Program-made: the position numbers and the translations under genes
Notes under the pieces: model-generated
The model's database searches: none
Seen by the model: the letters and a program-made list of their open reading frames with translations, nothing else
What the model was told of the DNA's origin: nothing
Shown: positions 50,990-63,400 of the stretch, piece by piece
Numbering within the stretch: the first letter of the stretch is position 1
Layout of the letters: each line of letters begins with the position of its first letter
Source: Pristionchus mayeri
Taxonomy: Eukaryota; Nematoda; Chromadorea; Rhabditida; Neodiplogasteridae
Reading direction: 5' to 3'
Length of the DNA: 64,000 nt
Assembly (NCBI GenBank): GCA_036245805.1
Contig: BTRK01000005.1
Location: forward strand, 19,506,984 to 19,570,983

Positions 50990-53900
50990 TCAGGCACTGC
51001 TCTTCTGGAACTTGGCCCGCATCAGGAGAGCCACGTATCCGATGGCTCGATAGATGAAGAAGAATCCGACGAGAATCATTACATCTGGCAGAAATTGATC
51101 TGCAATGATCAAACATCATCTAAACTGAAGCTCTCACTGACCCTCCTCCATTCCTCGCCCCTTCAACAGTTCGATGCCATTGTGGGCAGGACAGTTTAGA
51201 GGTAGCACACTGCCATTGACGGGGGCAGGACATCCTGAGATCATGTGTCTGACCCATCTGACGACCTGCCAAACCTTCGATTGTCTTGATGTCCTTCCAT
51301 TGGTTGATCTGCAGCGACTCGAAGCCGTAGCGGAACCACGAGAGAAACGACATCCACTTGAAGTAGTCGGGAATGCCTGCAATCGATTGATCACTTGCAG
51401 AGAGGTCGCATCGACTAACTCTTGTAGTTGATGTAGAATCCTCCAAAGATTAGCATCGGGAGGATGTAGAGGGGAATGTACGAGACGGCGAGTCCCTCCT
51501 CTCCGAAGACGCATGCACCCGCGTAAGCTGAGAGAGCAATGATCAAGTCCGAGACCAGAGATCAAAGACCACCTATCGATGTAGCCACCCAGACTTGAAG
51601 GATGGAAATGGCCGAGAAAATGAGGAATTTGGGGAAACTTTGAACGAGTCCTGTAAACATATCGATCGATAAGTTTCTCTTTTGATACAGTACCCGTGGC
51701 CCAGTACACAATCGTAGCGTAGACGAAGGGAAGGATGGTGTACTGTGGCAGTTCCGCCAGAGATTTAGCCATGTAGTACGACTGAAGAAGGACATTACCA
51801 AGTTCAAAGATCACTTTTTTTACCTCTACCGAGTAGATTCTTGCCTTGTGCTCCCGGAAGAATAACGGCAACTCAGCAGTGATGAACTGAAGGTAGAGAT
51901 CAATGTTCATTCTGTCAATTCTCGCTCACGTTTATAGAAGGGAAGAGGAAGAGGAAGTTCATGTCTCGTGCCACATTGTACAGTACTCCCTCTATGTTCA
52001 TCACCTGCGAAATCAATCGATAAGCACCGTATCCTGTCATGTAGAACTACCGTAGCCCCTTTAATCGGTGTCTGCCAAGACACGGCGGCGATGATAAGAG
52101 AGGTTACCTGAATGAATTACTGTATCTGGTATACGGTAGTGTGCCCACCACAATCTGAATGCATCGAACTCGCAGCAGGACGGGGTCTCTCAGTGTCGTC
52201 AGGAACGATCGCATGCACAATACATTCAGTTGACGAAGGAAGCTCGAAGCATATCTGCGAGTGTACGGTAGACTACAGTACCCTTCCAGTGGGGTACCTG
52301 CTACGCTTCTTCGGGGGCTTCTCAGGGTCTTGGGTCGTATCAAGAGGCGGAGTGGTCTCCTGAGAGATCAAAGATCAACGGCATAAATCCTTCCTCACCT
52401 TGGGAGGATCAGCAGTAATCATCATTTGTTTTTCCAAACTCGAATTTTCGAATGTCACTCGGATGTGCTAAAATGTCGTTCGGATCAATCATTCTACTTC
52501 GCCTACCGTAATCCTCTCCATGTCAACATCTTTCGTTTCGGGATTCAGTGAGATTTGAGCGATCGCGTGATCGGCAGGATTGTACGATTCGGGCACAATG
52601 AGTTCAGGGCGGCCCAGGCTGAAGCCATCAATCGATGTGAGCTCGTTGCCTACAGTATACCTCGCAAAGAAGGGGCAAACTTCCTTGATGGGTCCGTGGA
52701 ACGCAGGCTTTCCACACGCCATGAAACACACTCTGCAAACGTTGACCTACAGTATCCACCAATCGATAATCCCTTACGTATCGAACATATTGAAGACTTC
52801 ACTGGACGGTTGATGGATCACAGTTATGATTGTCTTGCCTGTATTTGCCATCTCTTTCAGGGCAGTCACGACCTGCAATCGATAATCAATTACCGTACCC
52901 CTCTCGTACAGTATACCTGCGAAGCCATGAACGAGTCGAGACCACTCGTGGGTTCATCGCAGAAGAGAATGGAGGGATCGGTGAGAACCTACATCGATGA
53001 CTCTCCGTTTCCGTATCCCTCCACTACCGTATACCTCAGAGGCAAATGCGAGTCTCTTCTTCTCTCCGATCGATATTCCCTTCATTCTGCCTGGTATGCC
53101 GATCTTCGTGTCCTGGCAGTCGATGAGGTTCATCTGCATGGTGCGTCTCGTTTCTGTCGGTTGGTAAACGTCGTCTACCTGTCGCACGACGGAATCCACT
53201 CGCTGCTCTCGCTCTTCATACGTGAGATTATCAGGCAAACGGAGTTTCGCCTGACAGGAATACGGTAGGTCGAGGAGATCGACGGATGACCTACCGAGAA
53301 GACGAGTTGTTCGCGTACAGTAATACTGCCACAGAACATATCAACCTGTGAAAGAGCAACGATCAATCGTACTCAGAGATCAAATATCACCTGCTGTACA
53401 TAGGCACTTTGCATTTGCATCTCTCTTTCGGATACCGTAACTCCGTTGATCTTAACTGTGCCTGTGGCCTGCGATGGTAGTGGTAGGTCATCCCTCTCTC
53501 TCTGCTCTTACTTGTACAACACTACTCTTCTGCTTTGCAAGAATGTTCATCAGTGTAGTCTTTCCCGCTCCACTGAACATTCACTTCACTTCCAACGTTG
53601 ATCTTTGAACTCTACCTGGCACCCATTATCGCCAGCACTTCTCCACATTTGGCCACTCCGAATACTAAAATGATGGCGTCATGAAATCTGCGAGTTACGG
53701 TAGATTTCCGTACCCTCATCGAGCACTTGCTTTCGCTCCGCGCCTTTCTTCTTCACGGGTACGGTAGCGCTGATGTGCTGCCAGGTTACTGTCTTCCTAT
53801 CTGCAATCGATTTCTCAATCTCACATTACGGTATCGCTCATACCATTTCCGGTCAGATGAGTGACACTACTGAAGACGGAGGGTCGTTTCCCGCCCTGAT

Positions 53901-54007
53901 CATAAGCAACTTGAGTAAGAGTAAGTTCTCGTTGATCTCATCACGATTTTTTCAAAAAAATATCTAGCTCTGGATACCTGCTCCATGGAAGAGACGGAGC
54001 CACTCAT
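50990..54007 (-). CDS. ABCG (White-family) half-transporter
   Basis: An ABC half-transporter with nucleotide-binding domain before membrane domain. The proposed start at 54007 ([13 protein letters not shown]) is the least certain part. The NBD begins [20 protein letters not shown]. Walker A is [17 protein letters not shown], followed by [20 protein letters not shown] (Q-loop). The signature region reads [15 protein letters not shown] where family members have SGGE. Walker B is [16 protein letters not shown], and the switch His is in [15 protein letters not shown]. Membrane exons include [58 protein letters not shown] and the final helix [20 protein letters not shown] with tail [10 protein letters not shown]. 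The order and the GFYIN/WFRYGFE words are White/ABCG1-like. Many short introns contain TACGGTA words. Confidence 0.9.
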
Positions 54008-54443
54008 CACTATCGACCACTTCAGAGGGAGAGAAAAGAGCAAATGATTTGGAAAATAGAACGAATCTGGCCTCCGAGACTATGCAGATTTATTCTAAAT
54101 CGATTACGAATGCAAACTGATAATTGATTTTCGAAGAATCGTATGCAGATCGAAAATTGCGAGCAACTGCACGCAGTCCCTGCAAAGAAATCACGCGAGA
54201 CTGCATTCCAATTCGACAGAAAAAGGATCTAGGTCGACCTGCATCCAGAAAATTAAATTTGAATTTATACTGAAAAATTAAATCTCCCTCCGCGAATCTC
54301 GCTACCGATGAGAAGGAATTGAAAGTAAGAAAGAGGATTTTCGACAAGATCATTCTGTGTCCAATTCCCCCACTGAGGGCGGTTCCTTTTCCATTCCCTC
54401 TGCAGGTTGTTCCCCCTTTGCCTCCCATTACCTGATTCTCAAT
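54008..54443. promoter_or_regulatory. Divergent promoter region ABCG / small gene
   Basis: A 436-bp interval between divergent starts. AT-rich, with no supported exon or RNA gene. Confidence 0.35.
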
Positions 54444-54777
54444 ATGACAGAAATGAATCCGGTAGAGGAAGTATTGTCTAAGCTGCAGCAACTGAAGACC
54501 CTCGCTGCCCAGAGATTCGGAAGGGTTCGTTGACGAGGGGAGGGATGGAATGCAGCACACTCTTCAGTCGGACCCCGTCCATGCTCAGTGCTCTCCTATA
54601 GACGGACTCATTGATAAATTGCAATGTCTGAAGACGCTGGCTGAAGAGAAATCACGTGGAAAGGTTGGATCTCGATGGACTAGAGGGAGAGGGGGACTCA
54701 CCCCTTTATCGTCCATGCATTATGCTGCTACTCTACCCACTATGCCCATGGCATACAACATGCAGCGTTCTGTATGA
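54444..54777 (+). CDS. Small protein with an internally duplicated KLQ-LKTLA motif
   Basis: No family recognised. Exon 1 (54444 to about 54528) encodes MTEMNPVEEVLSKLQQLKTL, then AAQRFGR. An intron beginning GTTCGT and ending CTTCAG at 54568 leads to exon 2, which encodes DGLIDKLQCLKTLAEEKSRG and ends PMAYNMQRSV. The two exons carry related copies of a helix, KLQ-x-LKTLA, with Ile/Leu before it, suggesting exon duplication. The total is just under 100 residues. It ends only 71 bp before the start of the F-box gene on the same strand. Confidence 0.5.
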
Positions 54778-54848
54778 TCCGATAGAATAAATAAGGTTGC
54801 AGTGGGCATTAGAGAAGTGAAAAGAGAGAGAGAGAGAGTGGAACGGAG

Positions 54849-56427
54849 ATGACTACTGTAATGAACCCTATCTGGATGATTCAGTCGTTCCCCCTTCTCG
54901 ATCTCCCTCCCGAAATCGTCCTCATGATATTCCGTTCGATGCGGATTGAAGATAGAATGAGAGCAAGAGTCTGTTCGAGTCTCTACGAGGTCAGTCTAAC
55001 TAGTCAATATCCCACGTCGTGAATCAACCGTCTCTAAGTACAGTCTCTCCCATCAGTTGTCATCAGTGGGATACTGACTCGTACCCTCCACTACCTCGTC
55101 CATCTCAATTCCTCGTTCAGCTCGAGAAGATGACGACCTTCTGCTATGGAATGATGAATGTAGTAGCAGAAGAAGAAGTTGATCGATCGAATTTTGACCT
55201 TCAGGACATGTCCAATTGGTAGTCTCCGAGTCTCTTCAAATTTAATAGCTAATCATTTTCAGCTTCCAAATGGTCATGACTGGAGATCGATCGAAGTATG
55301 TTGATGCCATAGAGAAAATCGCCCAGAACGCAAGTGTGTTCGGAGTGACCTTCAATGTGAGTACAAATAGAAGAAGAGGGAGTGAACATTACACTTATTA
55401 TTAATAAATACCCAAAAGGGAATTAAATGATACAATAAGAGAAATAGATCCATAATTATATAGAATAGTGTGGGGGTGATTAATCGATAATGGAGTAACT
55501 ACATGTACTGCAGTGTTTCACTGCGGATGATCGAGTCCTCATTCCCTCTATGCACAAGATCTCCACTGCCATATTCCTTGTCGATATGAATGTCAGTTTG
55601 CTGCTCCTTCTTCTTATTTTGATTGGATTGTAATTAAGGAAGAGTGGAGTGTGGATGAGTTGAGCGACGCTTCTCTCGATGATTGGGTCGGGGACAGATA
55701 TGTGCTGCAGGCATATGGCAACTGTGGATTCTCGGGCGAGAGTCTCTTCCGTCTCTACAATGTTAGTTAATCAACAAACCGAGAAAAATAATTAGTAGTA
55801 GTTCTCTTTTTCTCGCTTCATTGATCAGTTGGTACTGAGAAAATGAAGGATCTTCCCGTCTTCTCATCATTGATAGCTTCTCATTGCAGGAAATGGCCTC
55901 TGCCGAGTACAGAGAGAGAGATCACTTCTGTCTCTATTCACTCCTCTTCGATTCGATCGCCGCCTCTTCGACTCGCAAACTTCTGGAACTGATTGGAATC
56001 ATCTACAAGAATGGCCAATTCCACTCATCGAACGAAGAGGTCGAGGTGAGATCCAAGTTCTCTTTCTCACTCCTTACTTAGATACATTTCGAATGTAGTA
56101 TAATGGAGACATGGGAACCACTTTCAGATCTACGCCCTTCGATCGACTCTCGATGAGAGGGACGACAGAGATTCAGACGACGCTGAAGACCCTTCGAAGC
56201 ACTTCTTCATTCTCATCGGGAAGACGAAGATCGTCGTGAGGAAGTGGCCCATCAAGAGCACTCGGAGAGATGGAGAGAGCTACAGGAGTGACCTACGCAT
56301 CGAGAGATTCGACGACGAGGGAAGGATCATTGATGCAAGATATGCAAGTTACATCTCATTCCGTCTCTCCATTGAGAAGATTCGAAGCAGCGAAGAGTAC
56401 ACCAGTCTCCCTATTTTCTTCAATTGA
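54849..56427 (+). CDS. F-box protein
   Basis: A probable substrate adaptor of SCF ubiquitin ligases. The start MTTVMNPIWMIQS is followed by a nematode-style F-box at about residues 14-50: FPLLDLPPEIVLMIFRSMRI, then EDRMRARVCSSLYE. Following exons give KMTTFCYGMMNVVAEEEVDR, MTGDRSKYVDAIEKIAQNAS, RVLIPSMHKISTAIFLVDM, YVLQAYGNCGFSGESLFRLY, CLYSLLFDSIAASSTRKLLE, and a long last exon ending EEYTSLPIFFN. No WD, LRR or FTH domain is recognised; such C-termini are typical of the large, fast-evolving nematode F-box families. About 400 residues in seven exons. Confidence 0.8.
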
Positions 56428-56811
56428 GATTAACATGTCAACCTGGTATATGTCGATAAACTAATGAAGCACGGTTTGCGATGGAGATTTTGTATTTATA
56501 CAAGGATTAATCATAATTCATTTATTATAAAATATTAGCATGTAGCTCGACAATTGTACAGCGTGGGAGCGACTCAATACATTGCGCGAGATAACAAAAG
56601 AGGGAACTTGGCGGGGGTCGGATCGATACCCGTTCGAACCTGAGAGAATTGAGCACAACGAGTACAACTTCTTCGAGACTGGGAAGGGCGATCAATAATT
56701 GGGAGACAACTGGCGAGTTCAAACTGGGATCGATGGACACGTAATCAATCAAGATAGGCAAAGAAGGGCTACGGTAGGATGGGAGACAACTAATCGACGA
56801 GGATACAGTAC
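56428..56811. other. Convergent intergenic region F-box / Axin
   Basis: About 384 bp between converging stop codons. No RNA gene or repeat element seen; the minus-strand open frame here is compositional and merely continues past the Axin stop. Confidence 0.45.
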
Positions 56812-59800
56812 TCATTCGGGCGAGTCCAGAGCAGGTCTGCACTCAGCAGTTATCGATCCGTGGTAGAGGGGTACGGTAGCAGAGTCGTCAGTCACGAGAT
56901 CCCATTGGTAGTCAGATGAGTCGTCCTCACTGTAGTTCTTGAAGAAGAACCTGCAAGGAGAAGAGATTAAAGAAGGCACCAATTGAGCAATTCAACTCCC
57001 CCCCCCCCCCCTGTATCTCCCCACCTCTCTGTTCCCTCTTCCCCTCCCCTCCTCCCTCCCTCCCTCCACTCACTTGTTCTTCTCCTTCCTCAATCCGAAT
57101 ACAGATCTGAACTTCTGGAGTGTCATCATTCCTCCCTCATCTGGTTCCGTTCTGAAGACCATCGGTCGATTCCCAGTGACCGTAACCCGAAGGAGGATCT
57201 TCCCATCAGCCTTCCCAGAGGAAGTCGAAGATCCAGGGGCAGAGAAGACACGACCCGATGATCTACTGCAAGGGAGATACTTCATCTCCACAATCATTCC
57301 ATCTAACCGTTTCCAGTAAACATCAACGTGTCATAATCTGTTGTAATCTTGGAATAACTAACGGTAGTGTGCAGAATCCAGAGTGCATTCCGGTCGTTCT
57401 ATCATGAGGGGAAGGGGAGGCATTCGGAGTGAGAAGATGGAAGTACGGAGACTGAGAATACGGTGGAGAATCGGTCACGAACGAGGGACGGGCAAGAGTT
57501 GGGAAGTGACCCACGCGAGAGTCGAACGAATCTGCAAGGAATACAGTCATTCATCTGACCGGACTACAGTAGTCTACCGTAATCATCATATGGCTACCGT
57601 ACTCACCGATGTCTGCTCCATGAGTTGGTCTCCTGAGGGTGTTGAAGTGAGGGGCGGAGAAGTGAGAGGAGAAGGCAGAAGAGGAAGAAGAGGGATGACC
57701 AGAGTAGAAACCAGAGGAACTCGAATCGAGATCCATTGAGGGACGACTCAAATTGACGATTATTATCAATATACGAAAACGTATAAGAAGATTTCATCTA
57801 CCGTAACCTAATAATAACGAATGGATTAATGAATGAATGAGTCGATAATTGAGGTGAGTACCGTACCCCTTCTTGCTCTTGGTTCCTGCAGTGGGGGAGG
57901 TGGACGAGTGTCCACTCACTGCTGTCGTGTTGTGCAATGTGTCCATGTACTTCCGACGCAGTCTACGATTGCTCTTATCATTACCGTACTCCTCCCTTGG
58001 ATACAGTACCTGTTGGACGGAGGGGGTGCGAATTGGTTGATTCCTCCATACGGGAAGTGATGGACAGGCAGAGGGGCGACTGCTGGAGAAGCCACAGTGT
58101 TCGTAGCCGGAGGAGTACGTGAGTCTGATCCTGAAGAATATCGATTGGCTCCCTGATCACGATATTGATCGAAGATTTCTCCTCTCTCTGCCTTCCTACC
58201 GTACTCCCCCAATGTACCGTACTACTCACTTTTGCTCGCTCCGCTCTTCCCTCTCGCATCCATTCTATCCGCATAGTCATCGATGTCCTTGTCGATCGAT
58301 TCCTCGGTGAGATCAGCAAAATTGTCGCCCTTTCCGTTCAGATCTCTGTAATTACCGTAATGAGCATCGATCGGAACACTTCCTGTGTATTCTCTACCGT
58401 ACTCCTCCCCCCTACCGTACCTCGCAAACTGCACTCCTCTCTTCTCCATCTCATCTTTCAATCTCTGCAGTTTATCTTCTAGCTTGTTCACGAAGAACAA
58501 TTGGTCGTTCGCATGGCGCTGCTGCAACGAGAGCTATGTTTCCTTCATTCAACCGTATCCTTACAATGCCCATTATTGTACAGTACCCTACAGCACCCCT
58601 ACAGTACTCCCATCCCTCTCCCGTACCTTGCTGGCAATGGCTGCATCGACGTCAACTGGTTCCTGCTTCACGGAGTCGTTGGTGTAACTGCAAACGACTG
58701 GATAAGGATACATTTCGAATGAAGACATCGAAATGGTCGATCGATATCCTTCCCCAATAACTCACTTGAGGTAATTGACTAAGGAGATCAATTTTGATAT
58801 TAATACATTTGGATTAATTCCATTTGATTTCTGTCGAGATCAAAGATTCATCCAACTCACGTTCTGAATGGGTTCTTGAATGCAGTGGAGATGGCAGCAG
58901 AAGCAGCAGCCACTCGGAAGGGGAAGGGGGAGGAGGATTTGAAGGGGACGGATGACGTCGACGGAGAAGACGTCGCTAGCGACGACGCACGCTCCTGCAA
59001 CCATCACTACCGTGAAATGCCACCAATCGATCGATTCATCGACTACCGTACCTTCTTGATCGTTGCGGGAGTGCCCATCGAGGTGGAGGGAGTCGTCTCC
59101 GCCGTGTCTTTCGCCACTATCGCTTTCGTCAACTGGAAGTGGTACATTTATTACCATCTCACGCATATGTGTTCCCCCATCGCACCACTACCATATCCAT
59201 TTGTCTACAGAACCCCTTCCCCCATCGCACCACTACCGTATCCATTTGTCTACAGAACCCCTTCCCCCATCGCACCACTACCGTATCCATTTGTCTACAG
59301 AACCCCTTCCCCCATCGCACCACTACCGTATCCATTTGTCTACAGAACCCCTTCCCCCATCGCACCACTACCATATCCATTTGTCTACAGAACCCCTTCC
59401 CCCATCGCACCACTACCGTATCCATTTGTCTACAGAACCCCTTCCCCCATCGCACCACTACCGTATCCATTTGTCTACAGAACCCCTTCCCCCATCGCAC
59501 CACTACCGTATCCATTTGTCTACAGAACCCCTTCCCCCATCGCACCACTACCATATCCATTTGTCTACAGAACCCCTTCCCCCATCGCACCACTACCGTA
59601 TCCATTTGTCTACAGAACCCCTTCCCCCATCGCACCACTACCGTATCCATTTGTCTACAGAACCCCTTCCCCCATCGCACCACTACCATATCCATTTGTT
59701 TACAGAACCCCTTCCCCCATCGCACCACTACCGTATCCATTTGTCTACAGAACCCCTTCCCCCATCGCACCACTACCGTATCCATTTGTCTACAGAACCC

Positions 59801-60454
59801 CTTCCCCCATCGCACCACTACCGTATCCATTTGTCTACAGAACCCCTTCCCCCATCGCACCACTACCGTATCCATTTGTCTACAGAACCCCTTCCCTCAC
59901 TACTAACCGCGACGAATGCTTCAGATGAGATGAAGTTAGCGTGTAGTTGTCGCAGGTACTCTTCCACGGGGGGAATCACAATGTCGAAGAAGTCCCTCGA
60001 TAGATTCCCATTCTTGATCGAGTGAGCTCGACGGGACATCTCAGATCGGACTCCATCCGGAAGGAACGAACACGAACCCGTCTTCTTGCTAAACAGTGAT
60101 AGTTAGACCGACACTTGGGGAATTGCACCACCCACTATCGCACCACTACCGTACCCTGGCATTCCCCCCTCACCTGATGTACTGCTTGTGGGCGGCGATT
60201 GCCAGATGGGGCGCCTCCTGAGGCTTCTTGTCCACTATCGTACTGAAGCACTTGATTGTGAAGTGGAGATCGATGGAAGAAGGACAGCGGGATTCGTCCT
60301 GAGGAAGATCAAAGATCAGAGATCAAGGGGGGGAATATCCGAGAGAGGGGAGACTCACGAGTGCAGTCCACTTCTTGAATGCCTCCACTGCATCTCGATC
60401 ATTCAGCACTTCACTCACACTCCGCACCAGCCTTTCCACTGACGTCGTGGCCAT
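56812..60454 (-). CDS. pry-1: Axin (RGS + DIX), PRY-1-like
   Basis: Axin is the scaffold of the beta-catenin destruction complex in Wnt signalling. The start at 60454 gives MATTSVERLVRSVSEVLNDR, then DAVEAFKKWTALDESRCPSS and LHFTIKCFSTIV, an RGS domain close to the Axin type (human LLDDQDGISLFRTFL). HLAIAAHKQYIRKKTG and FDIVIPPVEEYLRQLHANFI continue it. The middle is disordered, with helix FFVNKLEDKLQRLKDEMEKR, an acidic stretch LTEESIDKDIDDYADRMDAR and SMDLDSSSSGFYSGHPSSSS. The C-terminal DIX domain reads GKILLRVTVTGNRPMVFRTE, MTLQKFRSVFGLRKEKNKFF, FKNYSEDDSSDYQWDLVTDD and SATVPLYHGSIT. I see no clear GSK3- or beta-catenin-binding helix, as is common for divergent nematode Axins. AXL-1 is the alternative to PRY-1. 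A large minisatellite lies in the intron after HANFISSEAFVA. Confidence 0.88.
59172..59897. repeat. 45-bp minisatellite, 16 units, in an Axin intron
   Basis: Sixteen tandem units of 45 bp, nearly identical, each containing CCGTATCCATTTGTCTACAG and CCCCATCGCACCACTA. The main variation is CCATATCC for CCGTATCC in units 1, 5, 9 and 12 (starting 59190, 59370, 59550 and 59685). Unit 12 also has TTTGTT for TTTGTC. Because 45 is a multiple of three, long open frames arise on both strands; these are artefacts of the repeat. Confidence 0.97.
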
Positions 60455-63400
60455 ACTACAAAGATCAGAGATCAAAGATCATGCTACACCCGATGGAAAT
60501 CGACTGTATGACACAACTAGAAATCACAAACAAGACCTCGAATTGCGCGTGTGGAAATTGATCATAATGATAAGGAGATTAAGGAGAAAAGGAGGAGAGA
60601 AAAGAGTACAGGGAAAGGAGAGAAGGAAGGGAACAGAAGGAGAAGGAGGAGGAGAAGAGGAGAGGTGGTGAGAGAATAGAAGTGATCGGGGAGACGAAGA
60701 CTGAACCGGAAGTGATTGAGAGAAGGGGAAGGAGATAGAAGGATAGTGGATGACTACCATGAAGACGATCAATGAAAGGGATCCCTATCTAGGCGCCATT
60801 CAGAGGATGAGAGAAAGAGAGAGAAGCACACCATTTCACCCCTTGACTGAGGAAGGAGAGGAGAGGACAGGGGATAGTACGAGATACATTATTACAGTTG
60901 AGGAAGGAGGAATAACGACTTGTGGAAGGAGGACGAGAGAAGATCGAATGGGGGAAAGAGGAGAGAGAGAGGGGGGGGACAGCTCAGTGCAAGATGGTCC
61001 TCGCTCTCACAACATCTGGCTTTATCTCGGGAAAAGGTAAAGGGAGTACCGATCTACTCTTGCGGGATCGAGACAACGGAAGGAATGGAAGCATAGGTGT
61101 GAGGTGGAGGATGAGAGGAGAGAGGAGGGGGAGGAGGGAGGGGAGGGGAGGGGGAGGAGGGAGGGGAGGGGAGGGAGACTGCGACTTCAAAGGACGGAGG
61201 GAAGGAACAAACTGAGCGGTGAGCGGCATGAGTAAAGGGAAGTGAGACAATTAGAGATATAGCACGGACACCCGACAAGAGAAGAGAGAGGGAGAGGGAG
61301 GGATACGACTGGTGCGGGTCCCCTTTGAGGGGAGGATACCAGGGGGGAGAGAGATTAGAAGTGCGATCGCAATTCCAGAGATACCTATAGAGTCGGGAAG
61401 AGTAAAAGGAGATGGACAAATTGGATTATGACCGAAGTGATTGAGAGATGAGAGGAGAGACCGAAGAGAGATAGAGAGGGGAAGGGAGAGGAGGATCGGC
61501 GCCTGTGGGTGTAGTACAAAGGCGGTCGCCAGCTACCATAAATGATCGAGTAATCAGAGGGGAACGATAGCAGAGAGAGACATAATCATAGAAAGTGCAG
61601 AATGAGGATTGATTCGAATGAAGAGTAGGAAAGGAGTGGAAGTTAGAGTGGAGATAAATGGAAGGGCCATTCATCAATGCGTTGCCTCCTCTCTCCATTC
61701 CTCCACTAGAAGAGAGAGAATTCCGTCCATCGAATGGTATGAATCAATGGGTGAATCTGTCCTCCTATTTAGAGACCTCTTTGGAGCGGAATGGATGGGG
61801 TGGAGGACGATAGATATCAGAGTGAAAAGAGGAGAAGAGAGGGGGCATCGAGTGATATATGTCTGCACCAATCCCATTCTAGTAGAGGAAGGGAAGGAGA
61901 GTAGACGAAGGAGACGAAGAAGGACAGGAGAAGGATACGCGTGAGTGAGAAGGAGGAGGAGGAGGAGGAGGGATAGAGGGGAGACCTGCCACGGGGAACT
62001 CACTCCCTTTCAAGATACCGCAAAGGGCGGTTGTTAACAAGGCGTCGAATTATTGAGATTGTGGGGGAAATCGGAGAGGTCAGAAAGTGATGTGAACAAG
62101 TGAGGGAAATGGAACGGCTAAGAGGAGAGAGCGTGGATTATTCGTGAGTAAACAATGCCAGTAGCCATTGATGGAAGATTCGAGGAGCGCCCTTGATAAG
62201 ATTCAGTGGTTATCAGAAGAATAGAATGGAGAGAAGAGACAGCAACCCGACAATCTGCCCATTTAGGGACTGAGAAGAGACCGAGTGAAGGGATCAAGGA
62301 ATAACAGCAGATGGAATGGAGGGAGCAGATGAAGAGGGACGGATCTCCCACTGACATCCATCACCAATATGGACTAGACGACAGCCGACTGACTGCTTCC
62401 ATAGGGATCCAAGGAGGGAGGGGAGGAGGAGGAGGTCCTTTGATGGGAGAAGGGGGTTCACTAGAGGGGAAGGGAGGGGACTCTTCTACCATCTTCCCCC
62501 TTTGAAGGAATCCGCATTGCGGTGCGGCAAAAGGGGATGCGCAAGTTAAAAGGGAAGAGGAGGGAGTCATCTTCGATAGACGACTATTTTCTTATTTCTC
62601 GGTTCTTCTCTTCGTCGCTTCTTCCCCTTTTGGTTCGGACCTCGCGGGTCTCATCAAAGGAAGCGCCGAATGGACAGGACAAGGGAAAAGGAAGGAATAA
62701 AGAAGAGAAGAGAGGAGAAAGGAAGAAATCCCGACGGATAATGATTGAGATGACTTGAGATGAGAGGAGGCCGACTCGAATCAGAGTACAAAGAGGAACT
62801 AGTGGATACTAGAGGGAAGAGAAGGTGGGGTCAACTACCGAGGACTACCGTAAGAGGAAGAGGAAGACTATCCCCCGTGTAGACTATCTGGTATCAACCA
62901 CTACAGATACAGTCGTCTCTCTTCATTCTCTCCACTATCCCACTCTCTTCCTATCGAGAGAGCACTCGAAAGAGAGAGAGAGAAAGTGCCTCAATCTAAT
63001 CAGTGTCTCTCGTTATCAGAAGCCTCTCCGACCCCATCCATCACTGCACTATCAGTCAATGCAACACTCCTTTCCCTTCCCTCAATCAACCACTCCTTAC
63101 TCATAACACTCATCCTAACGATCGAAACTACTCGGCATACAAAGGCTAAATAGTAGAATGAATCATGGTGGCGTCTCTCCTCTTACTCATGATCAATGCC
63201 CACTCCCATCGCGTCTCTTCCAATCCCTGAGGGGGGAACGATGCACCCAAAAGAATCCCTTCCCTGAGGAAGGAATGACACAAATCGAAGAGAATTCACA
63301 GAAATAGATCAAGATTGAGATTGGAATCAAGGGATTCAACCGAGGGGAAGGAGGATGAGGGGGGATGATCAAAGTGAGCAGATGAGAAGGAAGGGAGGGA

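Noticed and set aside
56600..56650. CCCGTTCGAACCTGAG resembling a tRNA T-arm
   Set aside because: No acceptor, D-arm or anticodon stem can be placed around it.
59139..60025. Long open frames on both strands (up to 350 codons) across 59.1-60.0 kb
   Set aside because: They are produced by the 45-bp minisatellite, whose unit is a multiple of three. They interrupt the Axin gene between two good exons and have no other support.
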